In this document: positions 25,854-35,468 of the stretch, piece after piece
Position numbering within the stretch: the first letter of the stretch is position 1
How the letters are laid out: every line of letters starts with the position of its first letter
Source: Amycolatopsis jiangsuensis
GTDB taxonomy: Bacteria > Actinomycetota > Actinomycetes > Mycobacteriales > Pseudonocardiaceae
Length of the DNA stretch: 64,000 nt
Assembly: GCF_014204865.1 (NCBI RefSeq)
Contig: NZ_JACHMG010000001.1
Coordinates: 5,916,501 to 5,980,500, forward strand
Reading direction: 5' to 3'
The notes under the pieces: model-generated
What the model was told of the DNA's origin: nothing
Databases searched by the model: none
The model's input: the letters and a program-made list of their open reading frames with translations, nothing else
Made by a program: the position numbers and the translations under genes

Positions 25854-27443
25854 ATGGGTACTCGCACTGTCCGGGACGCCACTCGCGAGCTGTTGCGGAA
25901 CCTCGGTCTCACCACGGTGTTCGGTAACCCGGGCACCACCGAGATCGCGTTCCTCACCGAGTGGCCCGACGATTTCCACTACGTGCTCGGGCTGCAGGAG
26001 TCGGCCGTCGTCGCGATGGCCGACGGCTACGCGCAGGCGACCCGCCGGCCGGTGCTGGTGAACCTGCACTCCGCGGGTGGGGTCGGGCATTCGCTCGGGC
26101 ACGTGTTCACCGCCTACCGCAACCGGACCCCGCTCATCGTGCTGGCCGGTCAGCAGACCCGGTCCCTGTTGCCCGACGAGCCCTTCCTCGGCGCGGTGGA
26201 AGCGGCGAACTTCCCCAAGCCGTACGTGAAGTGGAGCGTCGAACCGGCAAGGGCGCAGGACGTGCCCGCCGCCATCGCGCACGCCCACCACGTGGCCACG
26301 CAGGCGCCGCAGGGCCCGGTGTTCGTCTCGGTGCCGGTCGACGACTGGGACGCCGAGGCGACGATGCCGCTGCCGGCCGGGCACCGGGTGCCCGGTTTCG
26401 CGCCCGACCCGGACGCGCTGGCCGAACTGGTGACCGCGCTGGACGAGGCGCGGCGGCCCGCGCTGGTGGTCGGCGCGAGCGTCGACCAGGACGGCGCGGT
26501 GCCCGATGTCGTTGCCCTGGCGGAGAAACTCGGCGCCGGAGTGTGGGCGGCGCCGATGTCCGCGCGGTGCTCGTTCCCGGAGGACCACGAGCTGTTCCTC
26601 GGTTTCCTGCAGCCGGAACGGATCGCCGTCGCGGAAGCACTGCGGGACCACGACCTCGTGGTGGTGCTCGGCGCGCCGGCGTTCACCTACCACGTCTACC
26701 GAGGTGAGCCGGACCGCGCGCTCCCGCCGCTGTACCTGGTGAGCGACGACGAGCAGGTGCTGGCGCGGGCGGGCGAGGGCACCGGGATCCGGTCGACGCC
26801 GGGGCACGCCGTCCGGGCGCTGACCGAGCGGGTCGCGGTCGGCGAGCGGACCGCGACCGGCAGGCCCGCGCCAGCGGATGCACCCGCCGAAACCACGCCG
26901 ATCTCCCCGGCGTTCGCCTACTCTGTGGTCGCGGAACTGTTGCCGGAGAACGGGATCGTGGTCGAGGAGACGCCGAGTCACCGGAACGTGCTGCACGAGC
27001 AGCTGCCGATCACCGCCACCGACACCGGCTTCCTCACTGTCGCCAGCGGAACCCTCGGTTACGGCCTGCCCGCGGCGGTCGGCGCGGCGCTCGGCCGGCC
27101 CGACCGCAAGGTGGTCGCCGTGCTCGGCGATGGTTCCAGCATGTACTGCGTGCAGGCGCTCTGGACGGCCGCGCAGCAGCACGTGCCGGTGACCTTCGTG
27201 GTGCTGGACAACGAGCAGTACGCCGCGGTCCGCATCCTCGGCGAGACAGCCGGCGGCCGGAAGGTTCCGGGCACCGCCCTCGGCGGGATCGACTTCACGA
27301 CGCTGGCGCAGAGCATGGGCTGCTCGGCGAGGACGGTCAAGGAGGCCGCGGAACTGCGTCCGGCGCTGGCCGCCGCGCTGGCCGAGGAGGGCCCGAGCCT
27401 GGTGCACGTGAAGGTGGATCCGAACCCGCAGACCTTGTACTGA
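25854..27443 (+). CDS. mdlC: Benzoylformate decarboxylase (ThDP enzyme)
   Basis: The 529-residue protein has the three-domain ThDP decarboxylase layout. Residues typical of benzoylformate decarboxylase are present: E49 in LGLQES, H72 in VNLHSAGG, H280 in TYHVY and the ThDP motif starting GDGSSMYC. The active-site serine of the Pseudomonas enzyme (its S26) is replaced by T28 in NPGTTE. The reaction would be phenylglyoxylate to benzaldehyde and CO2. No mandelate racemase, mandelate dehydrogenase or benzaldehyde dehydrogenase is near, so it is not in a classic mandelate operon and the true substrate may be another 2-oxo acid. A hairpin lies downstream. Confidence 0.85.
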   Translation: MGTRTVRDATRELLRNLGLTTVFGNPGTTEIAFLTEWPDDFHYVLGLQESAVVAMADGYAQATRRPVLVNLHSAGGVGHSLGHVFTAYRNRTPLIVLAGQQTRSLLPDEPFLGAVEAANFPKPYVKWSVEPARAQDVPAAIAHAHHVATQAPQGPVFVSVPVDDWDAEATMPLPAGHRVPGFAPDPDALAELVTALDEARRPALVVGASVDQDGAVPDVVALAEKLGAGVWAAPMSARCSFPEDHELFLGFLQPERIAVAEALRDHDLVVVLGAPAFTYHVYRGEPDRALPPLYLVSDDEQVLARAGEGTGIRSTPGHAVRALTERVAVGERTATGRPAPADAPAETTPISPAFAYSVVAELLPENGIVVEETPSHRNVLHEQLPITATDTGFLTVASGTLGYGLPAAVGAALGRPDRKVVAVLGDGSSMYCVQALWTAAQQHVPVTFVVLDNEQYAAVRILGETAGGRKVPGTALGGIDFTTLAQSMGCSARTVKEAAELRPALAAALAEEGPSLVHVKVDPNPQTLY

Positions 27444-27465
27444 GCATCTGGCGAACGGGTGATTC

Positions 27466-27490
27466 CGGCGGTGAAACGTGATCACCGCCG
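27466..27490 (+). terminator. Possible terminator after mdlC
   Basis: CGGCGGTG (27466-27473) pairs with CACCGCCG (27483-27490) around 9 bases. There is no T run, as is usual in high-GC actinomycetes. It lies 22 bases after the stop. Confidence 0.5.
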
Positions 27491-27541
27491 CCTTCCCGGA
27501 CTACGGTGACCGCTTCGACCACGGTGTCCGGGGAGGGACCA

Positions 27542-28276
27542 ATGGCGAAGCAGGAAATCCGTACGAGACCGGACGGCACGCGTTATCCGATCACGCCCAA
27601 GAAGGGCGGCGGGGCAAAGCTCTTCGTAGGCGCGGTCGCCTTGGTGACCGTCGTCGGCAGCGGCACGGCGGTCGGATCCGGCGTGGCCGGGCTGGGCGGG
27701 GCGGGGATGGAAGCCGGGTCCGCGGCGGAAGCGTTGCCCGGCAACCTCTCCGGCGAAGTCGCGGATTCGCTGCCAGGGCGAAGCCTGAAAACCCGCACTT
27801 CCGAAGGCCGCAAGTCGGCGCAGCGCGGGCGGAAGAGCGAAACGTTCGGACGGTTCAAGCTCAAGCAGCTCGACCAAGCCGTGAAACACGAGGCGCAATG
27901 CCTTGCGGCCTCGACCGACCGGGTACGGGAGTACCTCGCCCGGCACCGGTGCACCTCGCTGGACCGAGGCCTCTACGCAGTGGGCGACGGCCACGGCGAC
28001 GCCGCGGCGATTTCACTGGTGCGAGTGCGATTCCCCAAGAAGAGCGACGCCACCGGCTGCGAGAAGGTCGAAAAGATCCAGGGCAGCGGCGACGTCAAGC
28101 CGTTGGGTTCAGCCGCACTCGGTCTGGCCGGACTGTCGTTCTCCGGGCACCACTACCGCTCCCGCATCGACCGCCGGACCCTGGTGATCGCCGAGGTCGA
28201 GACGATCACCGGGCACCTCGACGCCGGTACGCTCGATGCGCTCGCCGACGTGTCGGTGTGGTTTCCCGGGGCCTGA
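27542..28276 (+). CDS. Hypothetical membrane-anchored protein
   Basis: The 244-residue protein begins MAKQEIRTRPDGTRYPITPK, has one hydrophobic, Gly/Val-rich segment (about residues 25-55) and then a basic linker (SEGRKSAQRGRKSE). An external-looking domain follows with three cysteines (EAQCLAAS, HRCTSLD, GCEKVEK). I do not recognise the family. A good GGGGAGGGACC ribosome site supports the ATG at 27542 over an upstream in-frame start. Its TGA is directly followed by the TCA of the convergent ABC ATPase gene, so the two transcripts meet at a shared TGATCA. Function unknown. Confidence 0.6.
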   Translation: MAKQEIRTRPDGTRYPITPKKGGGAKLFVGAVALVTVVGSGTAVGSGVAGLGGAGMEAGSAAEALPGNLSGEVADSLPGRSLKTRTSEGRKSAQRGRKSETFGRFKLKQLDQAVKHEAQCLAASTDRVREYLARHRCTSLDRGLYAVGDGHGDAAAISLVRVRFPKKSDATGCEKVEKIQGSGDVKPLGSAALGLAGLSFSGHHYRSRIDRRTLVIAEVETITGHLDAGTLDALADVSVWFPGA

Positions 28277-29125
28277 TCAGCGTTTCGCGTTCTCCACAGT
28301 GGACGAAGCGGCCTTCTCCGCGGCTTCCCATTCGGCCGCGTCCGCCGCCGCGGTCACGGCGGGCCCGTGCAGCAGCCGCGCCACCTCGCCGCGCAGGGAC
28401 ACGAACTGCGGGGACTCGCGGGTGGTGATCTGGTCACGCTGGGCGGGCAGGTCCACCGGCAGGTCCGCGACGATGTGCGCCGGCGACTTCGACAGCACCA
28501 GCACCCGGTCGCCCAGGTAGACGCTCTCGTCGATGTCGTGCGTGACGAGCAGCACCGTGGTGCCCTGTTCGGTCTGCACGCGGCGGAGCAGGTCCTCCAG
28601 ATCGAACCGGGTCTGGGCGTCCACCGAGGCGAACGGTTCGTCCATCAGCAGGAGCGCGGGACGACTCGCCAGTGCGCGGGCGATGGACACCCGCTGCTGC
28701 ATACCGCCGGAGAGCTGCCACGGGAACTTCCCCTCGACGCCGGCCAGCCCGACCGCCGACAGCGCTTCGCGGGCCCTGTCGCGCCGGGTCGCCTTGTCGA
28801 GTTTGCTCCAGCGCAACGGGAACTCGACGTTCTTGCCCACAGTCAGCCACGGGAACAGCGAACGGCTGTAGTCCTGGAACACCACCGCGAGGTCGTCCGG
28901 CACGCCGGTCACCCGGTCACCGTGCAGGCTCACCGTGCCCGCGGTCGGTGGGAGCAGCCCGGCGATCGCGCGCAGCAGCGTCGATTTGCCGCAGCCGGAC
29001 GGCCCGACGATGCAGGCGAGTTGCCCGGCTTCCACGGTGAACGACAGCTCGTCCACCGCCACGTGCGCGGTGTCGCCGGTGCCGTAGCGGTGGCCAACCC
29101 CGGAGACCTCGAGCATGGTCGACAT
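28277..29125 (-). CDS. ABC transporter ATPase, NitT/TauT/SsuB type
   Basis: The 282-residue ATPase has Walker A GPSGCGKST, the signature LSGGMQQR, Walker B LLLMDEPFASVD and a switch His in LVTHDIDES, as in the nitrate/sulfonate/taurine importer subfamily. A C-terminal extension of about 40 residues is Ala/Glu-rich. The ATG at 29125 with GGAAGG upstream is preferred; the longer frame upstream is not ABC-like. It is the last gene of a four-gene operon (binding protein, permease, permease, ATPase) and would power import of the ligand bound by the 30744-31769 protein. Confidence 0.93.
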   Translation of the reverse strand: MSTMLEVSGVGHRYGTGDTAHVAVDELSFTVEAGQLACIVGPSGCGKSTLLRAIAGLLPPTAGTVSLHGDRVTGVPDDLAVVFQDYSRSLFPWLTVGKNVEFPLRWSKLDKATRRDRAREALSAVGLAGVEGKFPWQLSGGMQQRVSIARALASRPALLLMDEPFASVDAQTRFDLEDLLRRVQTEQGTTVLLVTHDIDESVYLGDRVLVLSKSPAHIVADLPVDLPAQRDQITTRESPQFVSLRGEVARLLHGPAVTAAADAAEWEAAEKAASSTVENAKR

Positions 29126-29147
29126 CAGAAAACCTTCCGAAGAGGTG

Positions 29148-29978
29148 CTAGTTCCGGCCGGGCTGCCACCCGAGCACTCGCCGCTCGACGGCGAGGAGGG
29201 CGGCGTTGAACCCGTATCCGAGGATGCCCAGCAGCACGACCCACGCCCACATCTGGTCGTAGTCGAAGGCCCGCTGGGCGGCTGACAGTGCGTAGCCGAT
29301 GCCGTTGAGCGCACCGACCAGCTCGGAGATCGCCATCAGGATCAGCGCGATGGACAGCGACAACCGCAGCCCGGCGAAGATCTTCGGCAGTGCCGCGGGC
29401 AGCACCACCATCCCGATCCAGTAGCGACGCGGAGTGCGGAACGCACGCGCGGTCTCCACCTTCACCTTGTCCACCGAGCGCACACCGTCCACTGTGTTCA
29501 GCAGCACCGGCCACAGTGAACCGAAGATGATCGTGGCGATCTGCATGCCCGGTCCGATGTGGAACAACACGATGAACACCGGTACCAGCGCGGGCGGTGG
29601 AATGGCGCGGAAGAACGCGAACAGCGGGCCCACGTAGTCCATCCCGGTACGCGAGCGGCCGAGTGCAGTGCCGAGCGCGATACCCACCACCACCGAGAGC
29701 AGCCACCCGCCGAGCACCCTGGCGAGGCTGGGCAGGACGTGCTCGAACACCGCGTCACCGAGGAACAGCTGCGAACCGGGGCCGGAGAACCACAGCTTCA
29801 CCGCGGCCGTCGCGATCTTGCTCGGCGGCGGGAAGAACACGCTCTCACTCAGCCGGGTCGCGAGCTCCCACAGCAGCACGAGCACCACGAACAACAGCCA
29901 TTTGCGGGCGAACCCGCTGATCCCGCGGCTCACCCGGCCGCGCAAGCGTGCCGGGACGGGCCTTTCCAGCACACTCAC
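29148..29978 (-). CDS. ABC transporter permease, BPD type (second permease)
   Basis: The 276-residue integral membrane protein has about six helices and the inner-membrane-component motif that contacts the ATPase: VETARAFRTPRRYWIGMVVLP. It opens VSVLERPVPARL and its GTG overlaps the stop of the upstream permease gene by GTGA, showing tight coupling. With the adjacent permease it probably forms a heterodimer. Typical SsuC-like segments such as FRAIPPPALVPVFI are present. The substrate cannot be read from the sequence: nitrate, sulfonate, taurine or thiamine precursors are all transported by this subfamily. Confidence 0.9.
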   Translation of the reverse strand: MSVLERPVPARLRGRVSRGISGFARKWLLFVVLVLLWELATRLSESVFFPPPSKIATAAVKLWFSGPGSQLFLGDAVFEHVLPSLARVLGGWLLSVVVGIALGTALGRSRTGMDYVGPLFAFFRAIPPPALVPVFIVLFHIGPGMQIATIIFGSLWPVLLNTVDGVRSVDKVKVETARAFRTPRRYWIGMVVLPAALPKIFAGLRLSLSIALILMAISELVGALNGIGYALSAAQRAFDYDQMWAWVVLLGILGYGFNAALLAVERRVLGWQPGRN

Positions 29979-30742
29979 GCGGTGGCTCCTTCGTCGGCCT
30001 CGTTCCAGCGGAACAGCCTGCGGCCCAGCCGTTCCAGCCCCTCGTTGACGATGAAGCCCAGCAGTCCCGCGACGACGGTGCCCGCCAGTACCAGGTCCAT
30101 CCGTCCGCTGACGGAGCTGGCCTCCAGCACGAACTGCCCGATGCCGAGTTTCGCGCCTGCCAGGAACTCGGTGCTGATCACCAGGATCAACGAGATCGCC
30201 GCGGCCATCCGGATGCCGGTGAACACGAACGGCGCCGAGTGCGGCAGAACCACCGAACTGAGGATCCGCGATCGCGGGGTGCCGTAGCTGCGGGCGGTCT
30301 CGACGAGCAGCGGGTCGACCTCGGCCATCGCGTAGATGGTGTTGAACAGGATCGGCCACACCGAGGCGTACACCGCGAGGAAGATCTTCGCCTCGGGGCC
30401 GCCGCCGATCACGATCAGGACGAGCGGGATCAGCGCCACCGAAGGAATCGGCCGCAGGAACTCGACGATCGCCTTGGTCGCCTCGCGCAGCCAGCGCACG
30501 CTGCCCAGCAGCAGCCCGGCCGGTACCGCGATGGCGATCGAGATCGCCATCGCGATCAACCAGGCCAGCGCCGAGGCCACCACGTCGCGGACGAACTCGA
30601 CGTCACCGAGCAGCTGGCCGATCCGCGCGAACACCACGGTCGGCGGCGGCAGATCGGTCTGATCGACCCAGCCGGCCCGCACGATCGCCTCCCAGATGAG
30701 CAGGAAACCGAGCAGGCCGGTCAGATTGCGGACAACACGCAC
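29975..30742 (-). CDS. ABC transporter permease, BPD type (first permease)
   Basis: The 255-residue protein has the same SsuC/TauC-type topology, including FLRPIPSVALIPLVL and the ATPase-contact loop VETARSYGTPRSRILSSVVLP. The GTG at 30742 is one base after the stop of the binding-protein gene. It is more distant from its neighbour permease than expected of a recent tandem copy, supporting a heterodimeric channel. It is the second gene of the importer operon. Confidence 0.9.
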   Translation of the reverse strand: MRVVRNLTGLLGFLLIWEAIVRAGWVDQTDLPPPTVVFARIGQLLGDVEFVRDVVASALAWLIAMAISIAIAVPAGLLLGSVRWLREATKAIVEFLRPIPSVALIPLVLIVIGGGPEAKIFLAVYASVWPILFNTIYAMAEVDPLLVETARSYGTPRSRILSSVVLPHSAPFVFTGIRMAAAISLILVISTEFLAGAKLGIGQFVLEASSVSGRMDLVLAGTVVAGLLGFIVNEGLERLGRRLFRWNEADEGATA

Positions 30743-30743
30743 G

Positions 30744-31769
30744 TCAGGATGCGTTCGCCTGCGGGACGATCATCGTGGCCACGTCGATCTTGGCCGGGAT
30801 CGAGCCGAACTGCTGCATCAGGTCCGGAACCCGCTGGATCCGCCGGGCGTCCAAAGTGGACTGGAAGGTGAGCAGCTTGGTCAGTGAGGCGATGTCCTGG
30901 TCGACCTTCGAGAACTTGACCAGCAGCGGCTCGATCTTCGAGCGGTCAGCGGCGTCCTTGGTGGCCTTCGCCATCGCACGCTGGAACGCGGCGACGGTCT
31001 TCGGGCTGCCGGAGGTGAACTTGCCGAGCGACCCGTAGCCCGCGGTCGGGAAGTCCTTCGTGCCGCCGGTCGCGGTGTCGATGATCTCCACCGTGCCGTC
31101 GTCCTTGGCCGACTGCGTGATGAACGGCTCGGTGAGGAAGCCCGCGTCCACGTCGCCACGCTTCACCGCGGCGCCGATCTGCGGGAAGCCGATGGGCACC
31201 CACTTCACGCCGGTGAAGTCCACGCCGTTGTCGCGCATCACGGACTTGGTCAGGGTGTCGCAGATGGTGTCGGTCGCGGTGATCGCGATCTTCTTGCCCG
31301 CCAGGTCGTGCACGTTCTTCACCGTGCTGTTCGGCATCGCCACGATCTCGGTGCTCTTCGGCCCGGCCGAAGAGGCGTCGGCGACGAACTTGATGTCGGC
31401 GTTGCTCTTGCTCTTGGCGACGAAGAACGGCGTGTAGCTGCCGTAGGCGATGTCGACCTCACCGGAGAGCAACTTCTGAAGCGAGGCCGCGCCGCTGGCC
31501 GCGTTGACCGCCTCGACGTCGAGGCCTTCCTGCTGGAAGTAGCCGTTCTGCACCGCGAGGTGGAACGGGGCCACGTCGATCGTCGGCATGATGGAGACCT
31601 TGATCTTCGCCTTCTCCAGGCCGGATCCGCCGCTCGTGCTGCCCGAGTCATCCGAACCGCCGAGCAGGCCGCAGCCGCTCGCGGTCAGCGCGACGCCGCT
31701 CGCCATGGCGAGGGACAGGAAACCGCGCCTGCCGTATCTACGCTGGTTGCTCGCGGCTGCTTCAAACAA
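30744..31769 (-). CDS. NitT/TauT-type substrate-binding lipoprotein, possibly Tat-exported
   Basis: The 341-residue precursor starts at a TTG with AGGAG seven bases ahead. Its signal has a twin-arginine segment (YGRRGFLSLAMASG) and a lipobox (LTASGC), suggesting Tat export and lipid anchoring. The mature part is an NMT1/SsuA-like fold: ASGAASLQKLLSGEVDIAYGS, FVADASSAGPKSTEIVA and LTEPFITQSAKDDG. It heads the importer operon with two permeases and an ATPase. It is paralogous to the orphan binding protein at 15894-16859 and, like it, is divergent from a NIT-domain kinase. The ligand is unknown. Confidence 0.93.
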   Translation of the reverse strand: MFEAAASNQRRYGRRGFLSLAMASGVALTASGCGLLGGSDDSGSTSGGSGLEKAKIKVSIMPTIDVAPFHLAVQNGYFQQEGLDVEAVNAASGAASLQKLLSGEVDIAYGSYTPFFVAKSKSNADIKFVADASSAGPKSTEIVAMPNSTVKNVHDLAGKKIAITATDTICDTLTKSVMRDNGVDFTGVKWVPIGFPQIGAAVKRGDVDAGFLTEPFITQSAKDDGTVEIIDTATGGTKDFPTAGYGSLGKFTSGSPKTVAAFQRAMAKATKDAADRSKIEPLLVKFSKVDQDIASLTKLLTFQSTLDARRIQRVPDLMQQFGSIPAKIDVATMIVPQANAS

Positions 31770-32348
31770 GGTCGCTCCTATGCGGATGAGGTCACGCCTG
31801 GGGTACCAGATGTGTGGGTGGAGGTATGTGGCTCATCGTCCGGAGTCACGCGGCTACTGTAGAGAACCACCCTCGTTACTCACAATGGGTGGTCAGTAAC
31901 GGTTCAGAGGTGGTTCGCGTCACTCGATCAGGTGAGCGATTGTGCTGCTGTGGCGCGTCGTGCGGACAAGCCGTGGATGCCTGAATGCCTTGATCCGCTG
32001 CCCGGGTACACCTGGGCCGACATCTGGAGGGTTACAAATGCGCCAAGCGTTCGCTACCCTCTGCTCCTGCAAGTGAGGTGTGGACCACCGATGTAGTGAG
32101 CGGCAGCCTTGTGAAGAGGTACTCCGCGCACGCCGGCGCGAAGCCGGTCAAGGGTGGCCTCGGCCGAATGGACCAGCGACCGACCACGTGCGGGGACCGA
32201 ACGTCATGCCAGAGCTGAACCGATTCCGCACCCGGGGTGACGGGAAACCGCACCTGAAAGTCGATCTTTTCACCCGTAAGGGTGTAATGACCTGGTCAGT
32301 GGCCTGGACCATGGCGGGTCCGGGCCTGCTGCCGGAGGCGTGCGGGGA
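31770..32348. promoter_or_regulatory. Divergent regulatory spacer between importer and conservon
   Basis: No gene is supported in these 580 bp. Near the importer side two interleaved inverted repeats are visible: ACCACCC/GGGTGGT (31866-31872, 31887-31893) and CGTTACT/AGTAACG (31874-31880, 31895-31901). Near the kinase side, CACCC-GTAA-GGGTG (32271-32284) forms a hairpin with a GNRA-type loop about 65 bases before the kinase start. These are candidates for operators or leader structures; no promoter hexamers were secure. Confidence 0.5.
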
Positions 32349-35300
32349 GTGACCGCGGGCACGGCAGGTTTCGAAGCACAGGGTCCCTCGGGCCCGGACG
32401 ACGATGGTGGTGCGGCGGTGCCGAACGAAGACGCCGCGGGGGCGGGAGGGGCCCCTGCGCGAGAGAGCGGATCGAGCGGACGACGCTCCTTCTTCGCGCT
32501 GGGCAACTGGCGGCTCCGGTCGAAGCTCGCCCTCATCCTGATCATCCCGACGCTCACCGCGCTGGTGCTCGGTGTGCTGCGCGTGGTCGACGACGTACGG
32601 GAGGCCGCGCAGCTGGGACGGACCGCCGACCAGGTCGCGTTCGCGCAGAAGGTGACCGGCGTGGTGCACGACCTGGAAGGGGAGCGGGCGCTGGCGGTGG
32701 CCCGGATCGCCTCCGGTGACCCACTGCGCCAGGCCGGCCTCGACGCGCAGGTGGCCAAGGTCGACCGCGGGGTGGACGACCTGCGGGACGCGGCGGTCAA
32801 CCTGCACACCGACGACCAGGCCACCAGCGACCGCTACGCCCGCGGCCTGCAGCGGCTGGACGCGCTGCGCCCGCTGCGCGCGGCGATCGGCTCCTCCTCT
32901 TATTCCGACCTCGCCGCGCTGGACACCTATTCGTCCATTCTCGACTCGCTGGTGCAGCTGGGCCGCGAGGTGACCACCGCGACCAGTGACCGTGACCTGC
33001 TCCGGCTCGGCACGAGCACGCAGTCGATCAGCGAGGCCAAGGAATTCATCCTGCGCGGGGACAGCGCACTGCAGATCTCCGCGTTCCGCAACAGCTTCCC
33101 CGGCAGCCTGCTCGACGAGACCCGCGCCGCGGAGGCGAGCGGGGACGCCTCGATCTCGGTGTTCCTCGCCAACGCCACCGACGACCAGGTCCAGCTGTAC
33201 AACGACACCTACTCCGGTCCGGAGGTCGACGACCGGCGCCGGATCGAGACGTCCGCGTTCTCGGTCGCCCAGCAGACCCAGAACCAGGCGCTCAACATCG
33301 ACCCCACGCGGTTGAGCCAGGACTCCACGATCGCCTCGGACAAGCTCCGCGCGGTCGAGAGCAACCTGCTGACCCAGCTGCGCGCGCAGGCGGACAGCCT
33401 CGCCGGCACGGCGGTGCGCTCCGCCTGGATCGGGGGCGTGGTCGTGCTCGCCGCCCTGATCGCGGCCCTGATCCTGATGCTCGCGATCGCCCGGTTGATG
33501 CTGCGCCCGCTGCGGGTGCTGCGGCGCACCGCGCTCGACGTGGCCTACACCCGGCTGCCCGAGACCGTGCAGTCGATCCTGGACGATCCGGATCCGGTCA
33601 ACGCCTCGAAGAAGGCGGTGGACCCGGTGCCGGTCGCCTCCCGCGACGAGATCGGCGAGGTGGCGCGCTCGTTCGACGTGGTGCACGAACAGGCCGTGAA
33701 GATGGCCGCGGAACAGGCACTGCTGCGCGAGAACGTCAACGGCATCTTCGTGAACCTCTCCCGGCGTTCGCAGCGGCTGGTGGAACGCCAGCTCGGCGTG
33801 ATCGACCGGCTCGAGGCCGACGAGCAGGACCCGGACCACCTGGCGAGCCTGTTCGAACTGGACCACCTGGCCACCCGGCTGCGGCGCAACGGTGAATCGC
33901 TGCTGGTGCTGTCCGGCGCCGGACTCGCGAAGTCGGTGCCGAAGCCGGTGCCCGCCGCCGACGTGATCGGTGCCGCGGTGTCCGAAATCGAGCAGTACGC
34001 CCGGATCGAGGTCGGCGCCGTCCCCGAGGTCGCGGTGCAGGGCCTGGCGATCCACGACCTGGTGCACGTGCTGGCTGAGCTGCTGGACAACGCGACCTAC
34101 TTCTCCGAGCCGGAGACGAAGATCACCGTACGGGCCGTGGTGACCCGCAAGAAGGCGCTCGCCGTCCAGGTCACCGACCACGGTGTCGGCATGAGCGAGG
34201 ACCGGCTCGCCGAGATCAACTCCCGGCTGGCCGATCCGCCGGACCTGGACGTGTCGGTGACCCGGCGGATGGGTCTGTACGTGGTCGCCCGGCTGGCCCA
34301 GCGGCACGGTATCGAGGTGCGGCTGCGGGAGAACGAGGACATCGAGGGCGGCGTGATCGCCCGCGTGGTGGTCCCCGCCGAACTGCTCACCGAACTCCGG
34401 ATCGCCGCCCCGGTGCCGTCGGCGCCGCGGCACACCCCGCCGCCGCCGAACCGCAACGAGGTGTCGCACCCGAGCTTCCCGCCGGTCAACCGGGAACCGG
34501 AACCGGCGCCGGAGCCCCCCGCGGTGCCTGCCCAGTCGGTCGGCGGCCTGGTGCCGCTCGACCAGCCGATCAGCCTCGACGACCTGGTCGCGGGCAACCG
34601 GGCGGCCGGACCGTTCCTGAGCCCGGAGACCCCGGCCGCGGAGGCGCCGGCGTGGCCGACGGCCGAGGACCTGGCCCCGCTCACCCGGGACTCCAACGGC
34701 GACGGGGCGAGCATGGCCGAAACCCAGTTCGCGCCGCTGGTTCTGCCGAAGCGCGAACCGAAGTACGTGGCACCGGAGGAGCCGAAGGCCCCCGAACCGG
34801 CCGCCGACGACGGCGCGTCCGCGCTCGAGGACGAAGTGCCGACCCGGCGGCTCCCGATCTACCAGTCGGTACTCTCCCGCTGGTTCAGTGAGGGCAGTGA
34901 AGCCGGGGAAGGCGGGGACGAGGGCGAACCCGGTCCTGTTCCCACCACCGGCGACGAGACGGCGGCAGCGGCGGAACCCGCCGGACCGGCCGCCCCGCGC
35001 GAACCGGTCGCGCCGGCCGAACCGGCCGGCGCGCGCGAGGAGGAGCCGATCGAAGCGACGCCGCTCTACCCCGGTCCGGAGGGCCCGGGCGACGAAGGCT
35101 GGCACAGTGCCTCGGACGAGGGCTGGCAGGCTGCCCAGTCGCTGCTCGAGTCGAAGAACGAGGAAGTGACGTCGGCCGGGCTGCCCAAGCGCATCCCGAA
35201 CGCGTACCTGGTCCCCGGGTCGATCACCCCTTCCCAGGCGCAGGCCGAACCGCAGAACTCGTTCACCGACGAGACCGCCGGACTGCCCGGAACGGGTGCT

Positions 35301-35468
35301 ATCACCCGCTCGGCGACAGCGGCACGCAGCCGGATGGCAAGCTTCCAGCGTGGGTACACCTCCGGACGGCACGCATTGAAGGAACGGCCGGCGGAGGCCC
35401 GGCTCGAGGACGAGGTGCGAGTCACCGGGGCCGGGTACGTGAGCGACAGCAGTGAGGAGCGACAGTGA
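32349..35468 (+). CDS. cvnA: NIT-domain sensor histidine kinase, CvnA of the conservon
   Basis: The 1039-residue protein has a hydrophilic N-terminus, membrane helix (about 60-80), external NIT domain, second helix (361-382), HAMP, the conserved [20 protein letters not shown] and [15 protein letters not shown] helices, and a GHKL ATPase with [11 protein letters not shown] near 573 and DHGVGMS. About 350 disordered residues end in an Arg-rich tail. In Streptomyces, CvnA forms a membrane complex with CvnB, CvnC and the GTPase CvnD that is compared to eukaryotic GPCR systems. GTG at 32349 is chosen; another GTG lies at 32340. The stop overlaps cvnB by GTGA. It faces an ABC binding-protein gene, its likely functional partner. 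Confidence 0.93.
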   Translation: MTAGTAGFEAQGPSGPDDDGGAAVPNEDAAGAGGAPARESGSSGRRSFFALGNWRLRSKLALILIIPTLTALVLGVLRVVDDVREAAQLGRTADQVAFAQKVTGVVHDLEGERALAVARIASGDPLRQAGLDAQVAKVDRGVDDLRDAAVNLHTDDQATSDRYARGLQRLDALRPLRAAIGSSSYSDLAALDTYSSILDSLVQLGREVTTATSDRDLLRLGTSTQSISEAKEFILRGDSALQISAFRNSFPGSLLDETRAAEASGDASISVFLANATDDQVQLYNDTYSGPEVDDRRRIETSAFSVAQQTQNQALNIDPTRLSQDSTIASDKLRAVESNLLTQLRAQADSLAGTAVRSAWIGGVVVLAALIAALILMLAIARLMLRPLRVLRRTALDVAYTRLPETVQSILDDPDPVNASKKAVDPVPVASRDEIGEVARSFDVVHEQAVKMAAEQALLRENVNGIFVNLSRRSQRLVERQLGVIDRLEADEQDPDHLASLFELDHLATRLRRNGESLLVLSGAGLAKSVPKPVPAADVIGAAVSEIEQYARIEVGAVPEVAVQGLAIHDLVHVLAELLDNATYFSEPETKITVRAVVTRKKALAVQVTDHGVGMSEDRLAEINSRLADPPDLDVSVTRRMGLYVVARLAQRHGIEVRLRENEDIEGGVIARVVVPAELLTELRIAAPVPSAPRHTPPPPNRNEVSHPSFPPVNREPEPAPEPPAVPAQSVGGLVPLDQPISLDDLVAGNRAAGPFLSPETPAAEAPAWPTAEDLAPLTRDSNGDGASMAETQFAPLVLPKREPKYVAPEEPKAPEPAADDGASALEDEVPTRRLPIYQSVLSRWFSEGSEAGEGGDEGEPGPVPTTGDETAAAAEPAGPAAPREPVAPAEPAGAREEEPIEATPLYPGPEGPGDEGWHSASDEGWQAAQSLLESKNEEVTSAGLPKRIPNAYLVPGSITPSQAQAEPQNSFTDETAGLPGTGAITRSATAARSRMASFQRGYTSGRHALKERPAEARLEDEVRVTGAGYVSDSSEERQ

